DNA from: Shewanella sp. CG12_big_fil_rev_8_21_14_0_65_47_15 | GTDB lineage: Bacteria; Pseudomonadota; Gammaproteobacteria; Enterobacterales; Shewanellaceae | Assembly: GCF_002783505.1 (NCBI RefSeq) | Contig: NZ_PFGL01000028.1 | Span: forward strand, 1 to 56,082 | Direction: 5' to 3' | Length of the DNA: 56,082 nucleotides | Part shown: positions 1 through 8,168 of the stretch, in pieces | How the letters are laid out: each line of letters starts with the position of its first letter | Position numbering within the stretch: the first letter of the stretch is position 1 | The notes under the pieces: model-generated | What the model saw: only the letters and a program-made list of their open reading frames with translations | Told to the model about the DNA's origin: nothing | The model's database searches: none | Program-made: the position numbers and the translations under genes

Positions 1-248
1 AAATACCAATAGGCCTCATGCAGAGGTATGTATTTTTGGTGGGCAATAAACCGATAATTATCTTCAAACCAATTCTCCTGCTCCAATGGATAGTTGACTA
101 TCTTGGCTCTTGGAGGCTTAGGCGGATTACACACTGGCAGCTGAAATGACAGTTTAAACTGCTCACCCAAGTAGTAACTTTCAGCATAGGTCCGATTAAA
201 ATCCGGGCCGCCGCGATAGCGGCGCAGTAATTTCAGGATCGCGTGCAT
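1..248 (-). CDS. partial tandem paralogue of the next gene; possible immunity-type protein
   Basis: The N-terminal 82 or so codons of a gene running off the left edge, starting at ATG 248-246. Its first 60 residues are nearly the same as those of the neighbouring gene at 254-1072: both carry LLRRYRGGPDF, YLGEQFKLSFQLPVCNPPKP and AKIVNYPLEQ, then diverge. Only five bases separate this start from the stop of that gene, so the two are co-transcribed and arose by tandem duplication. No signal peptide or membrane segment is visible. The family is not one I recognise; a protective role is inferred only from position downstream of a toxin-like hydrolase gene. Confidence 0.8.
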   Translation of the reverse strand, partial: MHAILKLLRRYRGGPDFNRTYAESYYLGEQFKLSFQLPVCNPPKPPRAKIVNYPLEQENWFEDNYRFIAHQKYIPLHEAYWY

Positions 249-253
249 AAAAG

Positions 254-1072
254 TTAGGGCGCCGCCAACAGGTTATCGCTCGCCGGCAGCTGTTCAAGCT
301 TTTGCAGTTTAATCTGCTGCATCATAGGCTCGATAGCGGCTTCGGCATCCTTATACCAAGGTTTGGTATTGTCAGACATGTTGGTGGTGAGGGTAAATTT
401 TGCCATCAGATACCAACCATCTTTAAGTAAAGTTGCATATCGATATTTGTGTACACCAACTTCATTTTCTAGGTAGAGTACCCAGTCAACCTGATTAAAG
501 TTAAATACCTCATATTCGGTGATTTTGGGATAGCCGCGATTTCGCATCTTTTTGGAGATTAGCTCTTGTTTTTCCTCTTCTGTGAAGGGAGTCGCCCGTC
601 TGGCCGAATGCGCTTCGACCTCATTGATAATTTTGGTATTCAAACCCGCGCCAGTTTCCTCATTGGGCTCGGCATTATAGTAACCATTATATTGATCCAA
701 TAGGGCCTGCCCCAGTTCCGCAGCATGCTTAGGAGAAGGCTGGTTTGGCGCTACTTTTCCCAGTATCAGATTTAAGCGTAAATCCCCCTGTTCACCGCGA
801 AAAGGGGTTTGTACCAAGGGCCAGAAATACCAGTACACCTCATGAATAGATATATACTTTTGGTGCCATAACTGGGAGCTATTCTCCTCAAACCAATTGG
901 CCTGTTCCAAGGGATAGTTGACTATCTTGGCTCTGGGGGGCTTGGGTGGATTACACACTGGCAGCTGAAATGACAGTTTAAACTGTTCACCCAAGTAGAA
1001 ATTTTCAGTATAGGTCCGACTAAAATCCGGGCCACCGCGATAGCGGCGCAATAATTTACGTAATAGTGCCAT
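254..1072 (-). CDS. hypothetical protein, tandem-duplicated, possible immunity protein
   Basis: A 272-residue protein starting at ATG 1072, without signal peptide or membrane helix, so probably cytoplasmic. It begins with a basic stretch (LLRKLLRRYRGG), contains a proline-rich PVCNPPKPPRA segment near residue 40, aromatic-rich patches, and a charged middle. No catalytic motif is seen. It lies 65 bp after the RelE-like/hydrolase gene on the same strand and is followed five bases later by a partial second copy. Toxin followed by one or more copies of a divergent protector gene is a common arrangement for type VI effectors, hence the inference. It could instead be an accessory protein or a duplicated unrelated gene. 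The ribosome binding site is weak. Confidence 0.75.
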   Translation of the reverse strand: MALLRKLLRRYRGGPDFSRTYTENFYLGEQFKLSFQLPVCNPPKPPRAKIVNYPLEQANWFEENSSQLWHQKYISIHEVYWYFWPLVQTPFRGEQGDLRLNLILGKVAPNQPSPKHAAELGQALLDQYNGYYNAEPNEETGAGLNTKIINEVEAHSARRATPFTEEEKQELISKKMRNRGYPKITEYEVFNFNQVDWVLYLENEVGVHKYRYATLLKDGWYLMAKFTLTTNMSDNTKPWYKDAEAAIEPMMQQIKLQKLEQLPASDNLLAAP

Positions 1073-1137
1073 ACAGTATTAGTACCTTATGATAGTTGCC
1101 ATGTTGCTGCCGTATCGATCCTCGGCTCATTGACCAT

Positions 1138-2313
1138 CTAAGTGTGTTTTTCTATGTATTTCAAGACATCATTAGCACGCCTGTGATTTCCAGCAAAGCG
1201 CAACTGAGCATGATAGGACTCCAGGCCCAAGAAAGGCAGGGTATGAGGGCTGGTCGTCTCCGAGCCTAGGAAGGTTAAGCCCATAAACTTCAGACTGCGG
1301 GCCAGGCTGCTGGGCGAAAGATCATTGGTCCCCGCCAGATTTGGCACTATGTCGAAGGGGTTGCTGCGTTCATTGACGACAGTCACTCCCAATGCAGTCG
1401 CAGCTTGCTTTAATCTGGGTAACCAGGCCCCAGGCGAATGCACTGCAACTCGATGGCAAGTTAAGGCACCGGTATAGCTCTTGCGGTATTCCTCCAGGGC
1501 GGCACTGAAAATGATCGCCCCCTGACTATGCACCACCCACTTGGTTTTTTGGCCCTTCTGCTGCGTCTGCTGCAAAATAGCCGCTAGGTGCTGGGCATTC
1601 TGTGACTTGGTGCCTTGACGCTTATCGAACACACATTCGACCACATCGTAGAACATGCGATCAGTGGGATTGTGAAACAAGGTATAGGTCTTAAAATCAT
1701 CCTCTGGGTAGGCGACATCTAAGTGAGTCCCCATCAACCAAGCCGCCTTCCTGAGACTATTTTGCATGCCATTGACCGCCGCATGCAGCGTTTTTACCTG
1801 CGGAGTGGGATCTGGCCTTCCCCAAGCCGCTTTCGACTCATCTAAGTCATCACTATCCCAAGCACCATTGAAATTCTTCGCCCCAGGAATTCTATTTATC
1901 TTGTAAAGCATATTTCTTTCTCGGCTATGTCGCGTCTTGGCACCCGTAACATCTTCATCGAAATAAATATCGTGGATGACGACTCGGCCGTTGGCGGCAA
2001 TTTTATAGTCAATCAAATAATGATAGGACTGGAATTGATCTTTACTGCGCCACAGGCGTTTAAAGGGGAGCTTGCTGTGTTTGATTGAACTGCAACTGTT
2101 GGGATTGTTACAGACATGGGCTATCTCTTTCACGACTTTACGCTGATCGAAGTGATTGAGATTCGCCAGCATGGCCAAAGCTTGTTGGGTAATAAAAATG
2201 CGGGCGGTTTTTAAACTGATGGTGTCACAAACTATGCCATATGCCTGCGCGGTTTCGGCATCTAAGCCAATGTAATCGAATGCGGTTGTTTTCCCTGAAT
2301 GCTTCCAAGCCAT
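1138..2313 (-). CDS. RelE/ParE-like domain fused to alpha/beta-hydrolase (putative toxic effector)
   Basis: A 391-residue protein. Residues about 38-120 resemble the RelE/ParE fold: a helix of type ITQQALAMLANLNHFDQRKV, then KLPFKRLWRSK, YHYLIDYKI and VVIHDIYFD, matching the usual helix-helix-strand order with a late RLWR/YRLIY/VVILDI series. Residues about 195-385 look like an alpha/beta-hydrolase: the strand KWVVHSQGA places a nucleophile Ser at about 263, NPFDIVP offers an Asp at about 321, and SPHTLPF a His at about 357. There is no signal peptide, PAAR or MIX motif. Two paralogous small genes follow on the same strand. Lipase-type effectors with duplicated immunity genes are known; the RelE-like front end is unusual. 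Substrate and export route are unknown. Confidence 0.65.
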   Translation of the reverse strand: MAWKHSGKTTAFDYIGLDAETAQAYGIVCDTISLKTARIFITQQALAMLANLNHFDQRKVVKEIAHVCNNPNSCSSIKHSKLPFKRLWRSKDQFQSYHYLIDYKIAANGRVVIHDIYFDEDVTGAKTRHSRERNMLYKINRIPGAKNFNGAWDSDDLDESKAAWGRPDPTPQVKTLHAAVNGMQNSLRKAAWLMGTHLDVAYPEDDFKTYTLFHNPTDRMFYDVVECVFDKRQGTKSQNAQHLAAILQQTQQKGQKTKWVVHSQGAIIFSAALEEYRKSYTGALTCHRVAVHSPGAWLPRLKQAATALGVTVVNERSNPFDIVPNLAGTNDLSPSSLARSLKFMGLTFLGSETTSPHTLPFLGLESYHAQLRFAGNHRRANDVLKYIEKHT

Positions 2314-2673
2314 AGTGATTTATTCCATATAATCCATGAAGCGCAATATGTTAATCAAACATTTTCTATAAATCCAACTTAATTTAACTTTTTATCGTCA
2401 ATGAAAAATCCAGAGAAAAACTAAGATAAAAGACAGGGTAAGTACAAGTTTTTATTCTCATATTGTCGCCGTCGCCGACCTATATCGACATATATGGTCT
2501 GCTCAACAATCTCGCCGAATTTAGTCGAGCATAAATGCATCGGGATCCGCGAGCGCGATCAAAACCATAGAGTGTGGCGATTGAAAAGTGCGGCTGGCAT
2601 AGCCTCGGTTGATTTAGCGGCTTCCTTGATGACCAACAATGGCGCCTACAAGGCCACGGTATCATGCTGCGCT
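2314..2673. other. gene-free stretch, possible decayed coding remnant
   Basis: About 360 bp between the effector-like cassette and the SnoaL-like gene. It contains short overlapping frames on both strands, none with a convincing ribosome binding site or family signature. The segment 2465-2673 is less AT-rich than the 2330-2460 part, which may mean a decayed gene, but I could not identify a parent. The AT-rich part probably holds the promoter of the minus-strand cassette. Confidence 0.35.
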
Positions 2674-3042
2674 TTATCTGGGACTTACAACAAAACTCCA
2701 CATGGTGTGAATTAACCCATCAGACACCTCAAACACTGCCATCACCTCAAAGGGGTCATCCTTAATCCCGCTGATGCGTTCGTGGTCGACAACTTTATTG
2801 CCCACCACCATACGGCTAAGGATCTCGGCATGCAGATGGGGTAGGTTAAAGCGTTCATTTTGATAAAAATCGCGAAAGGCGGCCTTGCCTTGGATAACGG
2901 GTTCTGTGGCGGGTGGGCGATAGATGCAGACATCTTCGCTAAATAGCGACACAAAGCTTGCCAAATCATGTCGGTTATAGGCTTCAAGCTGGGCTTGAAC
3001 CAACGCTACGGGTGTCGATATTTTTGGAGTTAAGTCGCTCAA
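2674..3042 (-). CDS. SnoaL-like / NTF2-fold protein
   Basis: A 122-residue single-domain protein of the NTF2/SnoaL superfamily (steroid isomerase-like cone fold). Visible hallmarks are the N-terminal helix ALVQAQLEAYNRHDL, the turn FVSLFSEDVCIYRPP, the basket helix GKAAFRDFYQ, and the strand pattern VVGNKVVDHERISGI ending in VSDGLIHTMWSF. Start is TTG 3042-3040, preceded by AAGGA at good spacing; no ATG is in frame upstream. These proteins are either small-molecule enzymes or binding domains; the ligand cannot be told. It appears to be a single-gene unit. Confidence 0.8.
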   Translation of the reverse strand: MSDLTPKISTPVALVQAQLEAYNRHDLASFVSLFSEDVCIYRPPATEPVIQGKAAFRDFYQNERFNLPHLHAEILSRMVVGNKVVDHERISGIKDDPFEVMAVFEVSDGLIHTMWSFVVSPR

Positions 3043-3178
3043 GATGATTCCTTGCTTAAATAAGATTAGTTCGATAATGAGTCACTGTTCTTGTGAGGGA
3101 AAGGGCGCTTGCCGTTGCTATCACGACCATCACTATGGCAGCGTTCTTTCCCCCTAGATTTTTTCTCGGGTTAGTAAA

Positions 3179-4225
3179 CTATTCCAATAACTTAAGCTGT
3201 GTTTGTCCCCATTGGGTGGCAAAGGGCATTGCCTCCTGCGGACTCAGGACAAACTCTTGTTCGCATCCATCGCCGCGGGGCGTTTCCCAGAATTTGATGG
3301 TCTTTGCCTCAAGGGTGAGCTGATAATATCCCGAGCCGTCTGATGAGGTACATTCAGGATCTAACTCTTTACCTGCAAAAAATTTTTCCCTTAATGCTGG
3401 GGGTAAAGGATGACTCATACTATCGAGTATGCTTTGTGGCTGAGTATCGGCGAGAAACCATTGCCACGGGTGGAAAGGTTTGCCATCGGTAAGGGAGAAA
3501 CTGACAAACTCTTGATTAATGCCATTAGCGCCATAGCCTGCCGCCCAGCGATATAAGCGCACACTGAGCCAATGCTGATTTATAAAAATTGGCTCGGCAA
3601 AGGTTTCGTCCGTCACAAAACTGCCCATTTGTGCCAGCATTCTGCGGCGAGTGTCAAAGGTTTGTGCTAGTTGGGTCTTATCGGTGAGATTATGTTCAAG
3701 CCATTGATTAATAGCCAAAATACCCGTTTGCGGGCCCTTAAATTCAATTCCCGCATCTGTGCCAAATGTCAGCGGGCGATACTCGATATTTTCGTAGCTT
3801 TGCCATTTCCCTCGGCTGAGTTTTGGCCTTGTTTCTAGTGGCAGGTTATAGGCATCGGCGCCACAATCCTCTACATCATCTGGACTGGTTTCTCGCTCAA
3901 GTTGCACGGGTAATGCCTTACTCGCGGTATCTTTAAACCAATGGCCGCTCAGCTTTTGTGGCGTGACGGTATCAAACTGCCAGTTTCCCGTATTGCCTTC
4001 TTCTTTCCACAGTCCATCTTGAAACTCGAGTTTTATCGGCGTTAAGTAGCGTTGATAATAATAACTGCCTGTTCCATATTGATTAAAGCAGACTCTGACT
4101 TTGCTTTTGCCTAATTGTCCCTGCCAGATCCCAGTCAGTTCATTGGCCGCAAAGGTCGGTAAGGGGAGCGTAGAAGCAAGTAATAGGCTTGAAGATAACA
4201 CCGAGAATAACTTCCTTGTGGGCAT
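3179..4225 (-). CDS. secreted protein of unknown function
   Basis: A 348-residue protein with a clear signal peptide (basic MPTRK, hydrophobic LFSVLSSSLLLASTLPLP, cleavage after TFAA near residue 27). The mature part has paired cysteines (VRVCFNQ, VEDCGAD, DPECTSS, DGCEQEF), repeated strand-like segments and a tryptophan in the N-terminal ELTGIWQGQLG, a form common in small beta-barrel or lipocalin-like exported proteins. I do not recognise the family. No operon partner is evident; the gene lies between the SnoaL-like gene and pyrC, all on the minus strand but with gaps over 100 bp. Confidence 0.8.
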   Translation of the reverse strand: MPTRKLFSVLSSSLLLASTLPLPTFAANELTGIWQGQLGKSKVRVCFNQYGTGSYYYQRYLTPIKLEFQDGLWKEEGNTGNWQFDTVTPQKLSGHWFKDTASKALPVQLERETSPDDVEDCGADAYNLPLETRPKLSRGKWQSYENIEYRPLTFGTDAGIEFKGPQTGILAINQWLEHNLTDKTQLAQTFDTRRRMLAQMGSFVTDETFAEPIFINQHWLSVRLYRWAAGYGANGINQEFVSFSLTDGKPFHPWQWFLADTQPQSILDSMSHPLPPALREKFFAGKELDPECTSSDGSGYYQLTLEAKTIKFWETPRGDGCEQEFVLSPQEAMPFATQWGQTQLKLLE

Positions 4226-4320
4226 ACTGATTTTCTCTTAAAAGGTCATGGGTTAGGGCAGTATTTTAAGCGAGAGACACTAGCCGATTGTGATTTAAAA
4301 ATCAAAATGAATCTGGGGCA

Positions 4321-4347
4321 TAAAAAAGTCGCCCGTAGGCGACTTGG
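4321..4347 (-). terminator. intrinsic terminator of pyrC
   Basis: Perfect 8-bp stem AAGTCGCC (4326-4333) / GGCGACTT (4338-4345) with loop CGTA. On the minus strand the stem is followed by a run of six T. It lies 20 bp past the pyrC stop. Confidence 0.9.
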
Positions 4348-4364
4348 CTTTAAAGACTTAAGGC

Positions 4365-5396
4365 TTATTTAACTTGCCAATCAATAACTTCGCCAGCACG
4401 AATCGGCACTACGTTAGTATCGCCCAGCGGGTAAGTCGCGGGGACATTCCATGGGGTTTTCACTAGCGTGATGGTATTGGTATTGCGTGGCAGATTGTAA
4501 AAATCTGGGCCGTTAAAGCTTGCGAATGCTTCGAGTTTATCCAGCGCATTCACCGACTCAAACGCTTCGGCATAGAGCTCAATGGCGGCGTGGGCCGTGT
4601 AGGAACCCGCGCAGCCACAGGCGGCTTCTTTCTTATCTTTGGCGTGGGGCGCCGAATCTGTGCCGAGGAAGAACTTTTTATTGCCACTTGCCGCAGCCGC
4701 CAATAACGCCTGCTGGTGGGTGTTGCGTTTTAAAATCGGCAGGCAGTAAAAATGTGGGCGAATACCGCCCGCCAGCATATGGTTGCGGTTATACAGCAGA
4801 TGATGGGCCGTGATGGTTGCTGCCACATTATCAGAGGCTTGCGTGACAAAATCGACCGCATCTTTAGTGGTGATATGCTCAAGCACGATTTTAAGCTTTG
4901 GGAAATCGGCGACGATTTTGCTTAAGATATTTTCGATAAAGACGCGCTCGCGGTCGAAAATATCAATCGCTGAATCTGTGACTTCACCGTGCACTAAAAA
5001 CAGCATGCCGACTTCTTGCATAGCTTCGAGGGCGGGGTAGATGTTCTTCAAATCGGTTACGCCGGAATCCGAGTTGGTCGTCGCGCCCGCAGGGTAGAGT
5101 TTAGCGGCGACAATTTTACCCGAGGCTTTGGCCTTGCGGATTTCATCAGGGCTCGTTTTGTCGGTTAAATACAACACCATCAAAGGCTCAAACTGTGAGC
5201 CCGCGGGCACCTGCGCTTTAATGCGGTCGTAATAGGCTAGCGCGGTTTCGGTATCGATAGCGGGTGGCACTAAGTTTGGCATCACGATAGCGCGGCCCAT
5301 ATAGCGGCTGATGTCGCGCACTGTATCTTTAAGCTGGGCGCCATCCCTTAAATGAATATGCCAGTCGTCTGGGCGAGTGATTGTGATTGTAGTCAT
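4365..5396 (-). CDS. pyrC: dihydroorotase
   Basis: A 343-residue zinc amidohydrolase converting carbamoyl-aspartate to dihydroorotate in pyrimidine synthesis (E. coli PyrC is 348). The metal ligands are visible: DWHIHLRDG near the start, the lysine that is carbamylated in [13 protein letters not shown], histidines in LVHGEVTD and EHITT, and the catalytic Asp in [11 protein letters not shown]. The flexible-loop part [11 protein letters not shown] is also present. I chose the ATG at 5396 ([13 protein letters not shown]) and not the in-frame start at 5519, because the extra 41 residues are not homologous to PyrC and would run into the GGACAC repeat region. It stands alone with its own terminator and is divergent from the exporter operon. 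Confidence 0.97.
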   Translation of the reverse strand: MTTITITRPDDWHIHLRDGAQLKDTVRDISRYMGRAIVMPNLVPPAIDTETALAYYDRIKAQVPAGSQFEPLMVLYLTDKTSPDEIRKAKASGKIVAAKLYPAGATTNSDSGVTDLKNIYPALEAMQEVGMLFLVHGEVTDSAIDIFDRERVFIENILSKIVADFPKLKIVLEHITTKDAVDFVTQASDNVAATITAHHLLYNRNHMLAGGIRPHFYCLPILKRNTHQQALLAAAASGNKKFFLGTDSAPHAKDKKEAACGCAGSYTAHAAIELYAEAFESVNALDKLEAFASFNGPDFYNLPRNTNTITLVKTPWNVPATYPLGDTNVVPIRAGEVIDWQVK

Positions 5397-5520
5397 AGGC
5401 TTTTCTTCTGATCGTTTTTGCTGCGAGGGTGGCGGGATCTTATGTGGCAGGGATTTTACTGTAAAGGGAAACTCGACGCTTTGGCGAATAAATCTAGTTC
5501 TAGGAACCGCTTTCCTCAAT

Positions 5521-5583
5521 CGGACACTTTTTAGTAAACAGCCACGGACACTTTTGGGGTTAAGTCCCTGTGTCCGCGGACAC
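5521..5583. promoter_or_regulatory. GTGTCCG/CGGACAC repeat cluster, probable enhancer for NtrC-type regulator
   Basis: CGGACAC occurs at 5521-5527, 5545-5551 and 5577-5583; the last is the right half of a perfect 14-bp palindrome GTGTCCGCGGACAC at 5570-5583. A further GTGTCCG stands at 5676-5682, beyond the sigma-54 promoter. The palindrome centre is about 60-70 bp upstream of the -24 element, the usual distance for an enhancer bound by an NtrC-family activator. The obvious candidate ligand is the response regulator encoded at 10814. Inference from layout; not tested. Confidence 0.7.
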
Positions 5584-5633
5584 TTTGCCGCTTAAAATAT
5601 ATTAATTCAAGTAAAAACATATGGTTAATGGAT

Positions 5634-5650
5634 TTGGCATAGGCTTTGCT
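5634..5650 (+). promoter_or_regulatory. sigma-54 (-24/-12) promoter of the exporter operon
   Basis: TTGGCATAGGCTTTGCT: GG at 5636-5637 and GC at 5648-5649 with exactly ten bases between, against consensus TGGCAC-N5-TTGCW. Expected transcript start is near 5661, about 70 bp before the adaptor gene. Together with the upstream palindrome and the operon's own NtrC-type regulator this is a strong call. Confidence 0.8.
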
Positions 5651-5730
5651 ATTTTCATTGCATAGATTTCCAATAGTGTCCGCTTAATCTTGCAGGCACA
5701 GATGATCCAGACAGGGAAGCGAGTAACAGT

Positions 5731-6993
5731 ATGATTAAAGATACCAGCGGCCAAGATACTATCCTTGTGCCATCGACCACTAAACGTCTCAAAGCCCCCA
5801 TGATCATTACCGGCTGCACTTTATTGGTGAGTGCCTTAGTGTGGGCAAGTTTTGGTACCGATAACGTGAGTAAATCCTTAAATCGTAGCGATATCACTAC
5901 CGCCACTCTCTATGTGGGAACCCTCACCCGTGATGTGGCGACCACAGGTAAAATTGTGGCGGCCAATGCGCCGATTTTGTATAGCACAGAGGAAGGCACA
6001 GTGACGCTGCTGAGTAATCCTGGCGACACAGTCAATAAGGGCGATGTGGTGGCTAAACTCGATAGCCCAAGACTTTCGAATCAGTTAGAGCAGGCCAAGT
6101 CAGTATTAGCCAGCATGGAGAGTGCCTTAGAGCGCGCTAAGTTGGATGCCAGACGTGACCAGTTGCAGGCGTATCAAACCTTAGATATGGCAACGGTCGA
6201 CCTCGAGGCTGCCGACAGGGAGAGCCGCCGCGGTGAGCTGCTTATTCAGAGTCAGCTGATTGGTCAGATTGACTATGAGAAGGGCAAAGATGATTTACAC
6301 AAGGCTAAGCTGAAGTTTGCCCATGCCCAGCAGGAAGTGGCACTCACCAAAGACACGCTTACCTTTGAAATCAAAAACAAAGCGTTAGAAGTCGAACGTC
6401 AAAGTCTTGCGGTGCAAGAACTCGAACGTCAGGTCGACGCCCTGAATATCAAGGCACCCGTTGCTGGCATTATCGGCAATTGGCTCACCGAACAAAAAAC
6501 GCGTTTGAGCGCCAACCAACCAATTCTAACCGTCGTCGATTTAAGTGCCTATGAGGCCGAACTTGCCGTGCCTGAGTCCTATGCCGACGATTTGGGTTTA
6601 GGCATGGAAGTCGAGCTGAGTTTCGGCAGTGTGAAGTTAATGGGTCAGTTATCGTCCATTTCCCCCGAAGTGCGTAATCGTGAAGTGACCGCTAGGGTGC
6701 AGTTTGATCAAAGCGACAGCTTGAAACTGCGTCAGAACCAACGTATCTCGGCCCGGGTATTGTTAGAGCACAGGCCCAATGTGTTGATGGTAAAACGTGG
6801 CGACTTTATGACCAGCGGCGGTGGCAATGAGGTTTACCAAATTGAGGGCGACTTAGCCAGTCGCCGCACAATCAAACTTGGCAGCACTAGCCTGAGCCAA
6901 GTCGAAGTGCTCGATGGCGGCAAAGCCGGCGATGAGTGGGTCATTTCAAGCACTAACCCCTTCAATAACGCCGAACAGGTCAGAATCCATTGA
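5731..6993 (+). CDS. periplasmic adaptor (HlyD/MacA family) of ABC exporter
   Basis: A 420-residue membrane-fusion protein. One N-terminal anchor (residues about 23-41, MIITGCTLLVSALVWASFG), then a lipoyl/barrel-sandwich half-motif (VATTGKIVAANAP, NPGDTVNKGDVVAKLD), a long coiled-coil hairpin (residues about 115-235), the second lipoyl half (NIKAPVAGIIGNW), and a beta-barrel domain with a C-terminal membrane-proximal domain. Adaptors of this kind link an inner-membrane ABC transporter to an outer-membrane TolC-type channel; no such channel gene is in the window. It is first in the operon behind the sigma-54 promoter. MacA-like, but substrate unknown. Confidence 0.9.
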   Translation: MIKDTSGQDTILVPSTTKRLKAPMIITGCTLLVSALVWASFGTDNVSKSLNRSDITTATLYVGTLTRDVATTGKIVAANAPILYSTEEGTVTLLSNPGDTVNKGDVVAKLDSPRLSNQLEQAKSVLASMESALERAKLDARRDQLQAYQTLDMATVDLEAADRESRRGELLIQSQLIGQIDYEKGKDDLHKAKLKFAHAQQEVALTKDTLTFEIKNKALEVERQSLAVQELERQVDALNIKAPVAGIIGNWLTEQKTRLSANQPILTVVDLSAYEAELAVPESYADDLGLGMEVELSFGSVKLMGQLSSISPEVRNREVTARVQFDQSDSLKLRQNQRISARVLLEHRPNVLMVKRGDFMTSGGGNEVYQIEGDLASRRTIKLGSTSLSQVEVLDGGKAGDEWVISSTNPFNNAEQVRIH

Positions 6994-7075
6994 TAACCGA
7001 CCCAGCCAACACCCAATTAAAGGATTTAACACCGCAGTTGGCGAGCAATACTGCGATAGGAAATAGGAGCTAGAT

Positions 7076-7339
7076 ATGCGCAATAAAGACTTTGATATTC
7101 GCGAGTTGATGTCATCAAAAATGTGCGGCGTGTTGGCCTTAGTGTTACTCGTGATAGCGGTAGAACTCGGTATCGGTGAGGCCAATAGCTGGTTTTTCCT
7201 TGGACTCAATTTGTTGGAATGGACCAATCCTTTGGATGAGGTTCACCAAGTGGGTGAGGTTTCACTCGAGAGCGCCGACCTGATATTGGGCGCTTTTGTG
7301 TGGCTTTTAGAGTCTGTCGTTGAGCCATTTTTCGGCTGA
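7076..7339 (+). CDS. small membrane protein of unknown function in exporter operon
   Basis: An 87-residue protein starting at ATG 7076 with AGGAG-like sequence (ATAGGAGCTAG) before it. It has one hydrophobic segment (residues about 16-34, MCGVLALVLLVIAVELGIG), an aromatic continuation (SWFFLGLNLLEW), and an acidic second half ending in a hydrophobic ADLILGAFVWLLESVVEPFF helix. No family recognised. It sits 82 bp after the adaptor and 77 bp before the ATPase, same strand, so is probably co-expressed; it may be an accessory subunit of the exporter. The gaps on both sides are larger than between the other genes of the operon. Confidence 0.6.
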   Translation: MRNKDFDIRELMSSKMCGVLALVLLVIAVELGIGEANSWFFLGLNLLEWTNPLDEVHQVGEVSLESADLILGAFVWLLESVVEPFFG

Positions 7340-7416
7340 TCCTGCTGCTATGCATAGAGCCGTTTAGGCATAGAGTTAGGGCGTAAAATTGATATGATTA
7401 TTTTAAGGAAATTAGC

Positions 7417-8157
7417 ATGTTATCTATGAAGAGTGTGAGTAAGGTTTTTAAAACGGATTTAGTCGAAACCCACGCCCTGCGCGATTTTAACCTCGAAGTG
7501 AATGAAGGTGAATTTGTCGCGGTAACGGGTCCTTCTGGCTCGGGTAAAACGACTTTTTTAAATATCGCAGGTTTACTCGAAGGCTTTACCCACGGTGATT
7601 ATTTTCTCGATGGCATTAATGTCTCTAACCTGAGCGATAACAAGAGCGCCACTATCCGTAACGAGAAAATTGGCTTTATCTTCCAAGGTTTTAACTTAAT
7701 TCCTGACCTCAACTTGGCGGAAAATATTGAAGTGCCGCTGCGCTACCGTGGTTTTAATGCTAAGGAGCGTCAACGCCGGGTTGAGCAGGCATTAGAACAA
7801 GTGGGCTTAGCCTCACGCCTTAAGCATTTTCCGACTCAGCTATCGGGTGGACAGCAACAAAGGGTGGCGATTGCCCGTGCATTGGCGGGTGAGCCGCGCT
7901 TCCTGCTTGCCGACGAACCTACGGGAAACCTCGACAGCTTAATGGCGCGTCAAGTGATGGAATTACTTGAAAATATCAACCAAGCGGGCACGACTATTAT
8001 TATGGTCACCCATGACCCAGAACTGGCTCGCCGCGCACAGCGCAATATTCAAATTGTCGACGGCCAAGTGTGTGATTTTACTATGTACCAGCCCCGTGGC
8101 AGCGCGCAAATTGCGACGACAGAGCCACTAGACAAACTTGTCGCCAACGCTGACTAA
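7417..8157 (+). CDS. ABC exporter ATP-binding subunit (MacB/LolD-like)
   Basis: A 246-residue nucleotide-binding subunit. Walker A GPSGSGKT near residue 39, Q-loop IFQGFNLI, signature LSGGQQQR, Walker B FLLADEPTGNLDS and the switch histidine VTHD are all intact. The LADEPTGNLDS form is typical of the LolD/MacB/FtsE group that works with FtsX-type permeases. Good ribosome binding site (AAGGA). Eleven bases separate it from the first permease gene, so the subunits are translated together. Confidence 0.95.
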   Translation: MLSMKSVSKVFKTDLVETHALRDFNLEVNEGEFVAVTGPSGSGKTTFLNIAGLLEGFTHGDYFLDGINVSNLSDNKSATIRNEKIGFIFQGFNLIPDLNLAENIEVPLRYRGFNAKERQRRVEQALEQVGLASRLKHFPTQLSGGQQQRVAIARALAGEPRFLLADEPTGNLDSLMARQVMELLENINQAGTTIIMVTHDPELARRAQRNIQIVDGQVCDFTMYQPRGSAQIATTEPLDKLVANAD

Positions 8158-8168
8158 GGATACGCATT

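Noticed and set aside
2480..2715. Overlapping 73-codon frames on both strands in the gap at 2480-2715
   Set aside because: No ribosome site, no recognisable family, and the two frames overlap each other; kept only as a possible decayed remnant.
5397..5519. Longer N-terminus for PyrC
   Set aside because: The extra 41 residues do not resemble PyrC and the region holds regulatory repeats; ATG 5396 fits the family.
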